DNA from: Anaerolineae bacterium
GTDB taxonomy: Bacteria; Chloroflexota; Anaerolineae; Aggregatilineales; Phototrophicaceae
Direction of reading: 5' to 3'
DNA: 7,876 nucleotides
Assembly (NCBI GenBank): GCA_025454675.1
Contig: JALONZ010000150.1
Location: 1-7,876, forward strand
The notes beneath the pieces were generated by a model. It had not been told where the DNA came from, did not search any database, and saw only the letters and a program-made list of their open reading frames with translations. Shown one piece after another: positions 6,281 through 7,876 of this stretch. Each line of letters opens with the position of its first letter. The stretch's first letter is position 1. A program made the translations under genes and the position numbers.

Positions 6281-6495
6281 TTCCACGCGCATACCACTTG
6301 TCGGATGAGTCGCCTCATGTTTTCGTGGGTCGCTTTTACTGTGCGGGGAAGGTAGACAAAGGATGGTGGAAGCACCCTGACGGCATCCGCTGAACTCTCG
6401 ATTTTCGGCATATCTGGGATATGCCTATGGCTTTTACTGCTAAAAGCCAACCGTCACCTCGTCAACTCATCTGATTAAAAATGAGTCCTTGCGCT
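6281..6495 (-). ncRNA. glmS ribozyme (GlcN6P-activated self-cleaving riboswitch)
   Basis: It lies in the 5' leader of glmS, same strand. Cleavage is expected between A6495 and G6494, before the conserved GCGC. P1 is ACTCAT/ATGAGT (6486-6481/6470-6465), followed by the signature TTGACGAGG. P2 is TGACGG/CCGTCA (6456-6451/6383-6378) and encloses ATCGA (6402-6398) and AGCGGATG (6391-6384). P3 is GGGTG/CATCC (6377-6373/6365-6361). Its 7-nt loop pairs through TTCCAC with GTGGAA at 6286-6281, the P3.1 pseudoknot. P4 probably includes CGCA/TGCG and CCAC/GTGG. P4.1 is ATGAG-GCGA-CTCAT (6318-6305). The same plan is seen in the Thermoanaerobacter ribozyme. Two additional hairpins (6448-6429 and 6425-6407) are inserted in P2 and lengthen it. 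By known biology, GlcN6P acts as cofactor and cleavage marks the glmS mRNA for decay. Confidence 0.93.
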
Positions 6496-6520
6496 ATCTG
6501 TTTCCCCGAAATCCGCGCTA

Positions 6521-6559
6521 ATCATGACCTCCATCATTCAAAAACGATGGAGACATGAT
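6521..6559. repeat. Long interrupted dyad at the glmS promoter
   Basis: Outer arms ATCATG/CATGAT (6521-6526, 6554-6559) and inner arms CTCCATC/GATGGAG (6529-6535, 6546-6552) form one two-part inverted repeat. It overlaps the predicted -10 and start point. It may be an operator, or a 3' hairpin for read-through from the upstream regulator gene. No U-run follows it on the minus strand. Confidence 0.5.
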
Positions 6560-6584
6560 AACAAACGGATTATGAATATGACAA
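6555..6584 (-). promoter_or_regulatory. glmS: Predicted promoter of glmS and its ribozyme leader
   Basis: On the minus strand TTGTCA (6584-6579), 18 bp, TATCAT (6560-6555) preceded by TGT, an extended -10. Start near 6548 puts about 53 nt in front of the ribozyme cleavage site and about 370 nt before the ATG. It lies 10 bases beyond the stop of the upstream response regulator. Confidence 0.6.
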
Positions 6585-6594
6585 GGGGTAAAAA

Positions 6595-7302
6595 TCAACC
6601 CGTCGCAGATAGGGTATTCATCAAGACTTGCGCCCGCACAATATACCCACGCCCATGACGCGATTGGATGATGGTCGGATGGTCGGGGTCAACTTCAATT
6701 TTACGGCGCAAATTGCGGATATGATTGCGAACAAGCGCCGTGTCGCCTGTGCCATCGGTATAATTCCAGACATTAGACAGTAAATCTTCTGTGGCGTGCC
6801 ACCGTTTGGCATCCATCACCATAAAATGCAACAAGTTAAATTCGATTTTGGTGAGGAAAATTTCTTTACTATCCAAAAAGACCTGTTGTGTGTCGGGATA
6901 TAAACTCAATAATGGGTACGATTTGGTATTCGATGGCACACGGCGCAAATTTGCCCGTACACGCGCCACCAATTCTTTTACCGCAAAGGGCTTACGAATA
7001 TAATCATCTGCGCCCGCTTCTAATGCCGCCACCGCATATTGCGATTCAAATTGTCCGGTTAAAAACAAAATGGGTGTATCCGAAGTATCTGGAAAAAGGC
7101 GTAATTGACGGCATAAATCAATGCCACTGTCTTGACCCAGCGCCAAATCGAGCAAAAATAAATCGGGGGGTTGGCTTTGGGCAAGATCCAATACCTCATT
7201 CACATTATCTGCTGTGTAGACAATGTATCCTTCAAGGTCTAAAATTTCCTCCACCATTTGGAGGGTTGTGTTGTCATCATCTGCAATTAATATCCGATAC
7301 AT
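6595..7302 (-). CDS. OmpR/PhoB-family response regulator
   Basis: A 235-aa two-component transcription factor. The receiver domain spans about 1-119, with acidic pocket D8-D10, phospho-acceptor D52 (in DLFLLDLALG), T82 and K104 (RKPF). A winged-helix DNA-binding domain spans about 128-224 and ends with the VRNHIRNLRRKIE recognition-helix region and a GRGYIV wing. After phosphorylation by a histidine kinase it would dimerise and bind direct repeats. An 11-bp direct repeat lies in its own upstream region. The ATG at 7302 is chosen because the receiver begins MYRILIADDD as in relatives; the ribosome binding site is weak. A tail of about 10 residues follows the wing. No kinase gene is adjacent in the window. 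Target genes cannot be read from the sequence. Confidence 0.93.
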   Translation of the reverse strand: MYRILIADDDNTTLQMVEEILDLEGYIVYTADNVNEVLDLAQSQPPDLFLLDLALGQDSGIDLCRQLRLFPDTSDTPILFLTGQFESQYAVAALEAGADDYIRKPFAVKELVARVRANLRRVPSNTKSYPLLSLYPDTQQVFLDSKEIFLTKIEFNLLHFMVMDAKRWHATEDLLSNVWNYTDGTGDTALVRNHIRNLRRKIEVDPDHPTIIQSRHGRGYIVRAQVLMNTLSATG

Positions 7303-7346
7303 AGGGCAGACATTCTTTCATGTGATAAAGTATACGCATTACATAG

Positions 7347-7375
7347 ATTATAGACCAATACGACCAATATCTCAC
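7347..7375 (-). promoter_or_regulatory. Promoter of the complete response regulator gene
   Basis: On the minus strand GTGAGA (7375-7370, 4/6), 17 bp, perfect TATAAT (7352-7347). The start near 7340 gives a leader of about 38 nt. The spacer is filled by a direct repeat, GACCAATA at 7353-7360 and 7362-7369 (plus-strand reading). Confidence 0.7.
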
Positions 7376-7390
7376 TTAATGTATACAAAA

Positions 7391-7416
7391 TTCATAAATT
7401 TTTCATAAATTTTTCA
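7391..7416. repeat. 11-bp direct repeats upstream of the regulator promoter
   Basis: TTCATAAATTT occurs twice in immediate succession (7391-7401, 7402-7412), followed by TTCA of a third copy. The 11-bp period (one helical turn) is what OmpR/PhoB-type regulators bind. It lies 16 bp upstream of the -35, so it is a candidate activation or autoregulation site. Confidence 0.55.
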
Positions 7417-7422
7417 GGGTAA

Positions 7423-7450
7423 TAAAATGGGCGCAATTTTCATGCGCCCA
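7423..7450 (-). terminator. Rho-independent terminator of the right-edge response regulator gene
   Basis: On the minus strand TGGGCGCA (7450-7443), a 7-nt loop, and TGCGCCCA (7435-7428) form 8 perfect base pairs, followed by TTTTATT. It starts 9 bases after the stop codon at 7460, separating this gene from the next regulator. Confidence 0.88.
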
Positions 7451-7459
7451 CAAGATGAG

Positions 7460-7876
7460 TTAACCATTAGAAGCCATCATATACCCTACCCCATGCACAG
7501 TACGGATATATTTACGGTTGGGGTCAAGTTCAATTTTGGAACGCAAGTTGCGGACATGCGCCCGCACCAAATCGGGATCGCCTGTATCGGCGGGATATTC
7601 CCAAACAGCTTGCAATAAATGAGTCAGCGATAGAACTTGGTCTAAATTTTCCATGAAATGCCGTAACAGGCGATGTTCGGTTGCGGTGAGAGGGATAGAG
7701 TGGTCATTCACATACGCATGATAAGTATCCGAATCGAGGCGTAAGTTATGCACTTGCAAAATCGCCCCTGCTTCTTTGGCACGCGCCCCGCGTCGTAAGA
7801 GGGCATAAACCCGCGCCCGCAATTCTGCCAATTCAAAGGGTTTGATGATATAATCATCTGCACCTGCATCTAACCC
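7460..7876 (-). CDS. OmpR/PhoB-family response regulator, N-terminal part cut by window edge
   Basis: The frame is open to the right edge and gives the last 138 residues. The visible start GLDAGADDYIIKPF is the end of a receiver domain (the conserved Lys-Pro switch), so the phospho-acceptor Asp lies outside the window. A linker with RRGARAK leads to a complete winged-helix domain with LTATEHRLLRHFM, VRAHVRNLRSKIELDP and a final GVGYMM wing. It is a clear paralogue of the complete regulator downstream: both share TGD, LVR.H.RNLR.KIE.DP and a G.GY wing. A TTG in the frame at 7831 is not the true start, because receiver-domain coding continues upstream of it. It is followed by its own terminator, so it is not strictly co-transcribed with the next gene. 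Confidence 0.92.
   Translation of the reverse strand, partial: GLDAGADDYIIKPFELAELRARVYALLRRGARAKEAGAILQVHNLRLDSDTYHAYVNDHSIPLTATEHRLLRHFMENLDQVLSLTHLLQAVWEYPADTGDPDLVRAHVRNLRSKIELDPNRKYIRTVHGVGYMMASNG

Noticed and set aside
6235..6450. 71-codon minus-strand frame upstream of glmS
   Set aside because: It lies across the glmS ribozyme; the bases are explained by its stems and no protein family is recognisable.
6595..6614. GGGT...ACCC with TTTTT after the complete response regulator
   Set aside because: The T run lies inside the loop, not after the stem, so this is not a rho-independent terminator.
7460..7831. TTG at 7831 as the start of the right-edge regulator
   Set aside because: The frame upstream continues as the conserved end of a receiver domain, so the gene starts beyond the window.

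Overview
The window is a chromosomal segment of a free-living bacterium of moderate to low G+C content. The gene mix is an R2-like ligand-binding oxidase, a deazaflavin (F420)-type nitroreductase-family protein, OmpR-type regulators and a glmS ribozyme. It fits a Chloroflexota-like or other Gram-positive-side lineage. That placement is inference from gene content only, because no rRNA or ribosomal protein is present. I see no phage, transposon or CRISPR signal.

Left part (1-2275). A YcaQ/AlkX-type DNA glycosylase gene (minus strand, running off the left edge) and an R2lox oxidase gene (plus strand) are divergently transcribed from a 139-bp region with a recognisable promoter on each side. A strong hairpin follows R2lox. 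Then comes a short tRNA transcription unit: TTGACA promoter, an initiator-like tRNA-Met(CAT), a second CAT-anticodon tRNA, and a rho-independent terminator.

Middle part (2276-4329). An extended -10 promoter lies directly behind the tRNA terminator. It drives two tandem, equally long (224 aa) paralogues. Each has an N-terminal helix-turn-helix and a conserved GCxLYWAEG segment that resembles a single LAGLIDADG-type motif. The second meets a convergent F420/deazaflavin-dependent nitroreductase-like gene tail to tail, with stop codons overlapping by 3 bp. The nitroreductase gene has its own promoter, which sits just beyond the terminator of glmS.

Right part (4330-7876), all on the minus strand. 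glmS (glucosamine-6-phosphate synthase) is preceded by a 417-bp non-coding region. Most of that region is a glmS ribozyme with the conserved core, a P3-loop/3'-end pseudoknot and two additional hairpins inserted in the P2 region. Cell-wall amino sugar synthesis is therefore probably controlled by GlcN6P-triggered self-cleavage of its own mRNA. Upstream of it lie two OmpR/PhoB-type response regulators. The first is complete and has an 11-bp direct-repeat array in front of its promoter. The second is cut by the right edge and has its own terminator. No sensor kinase is visible.
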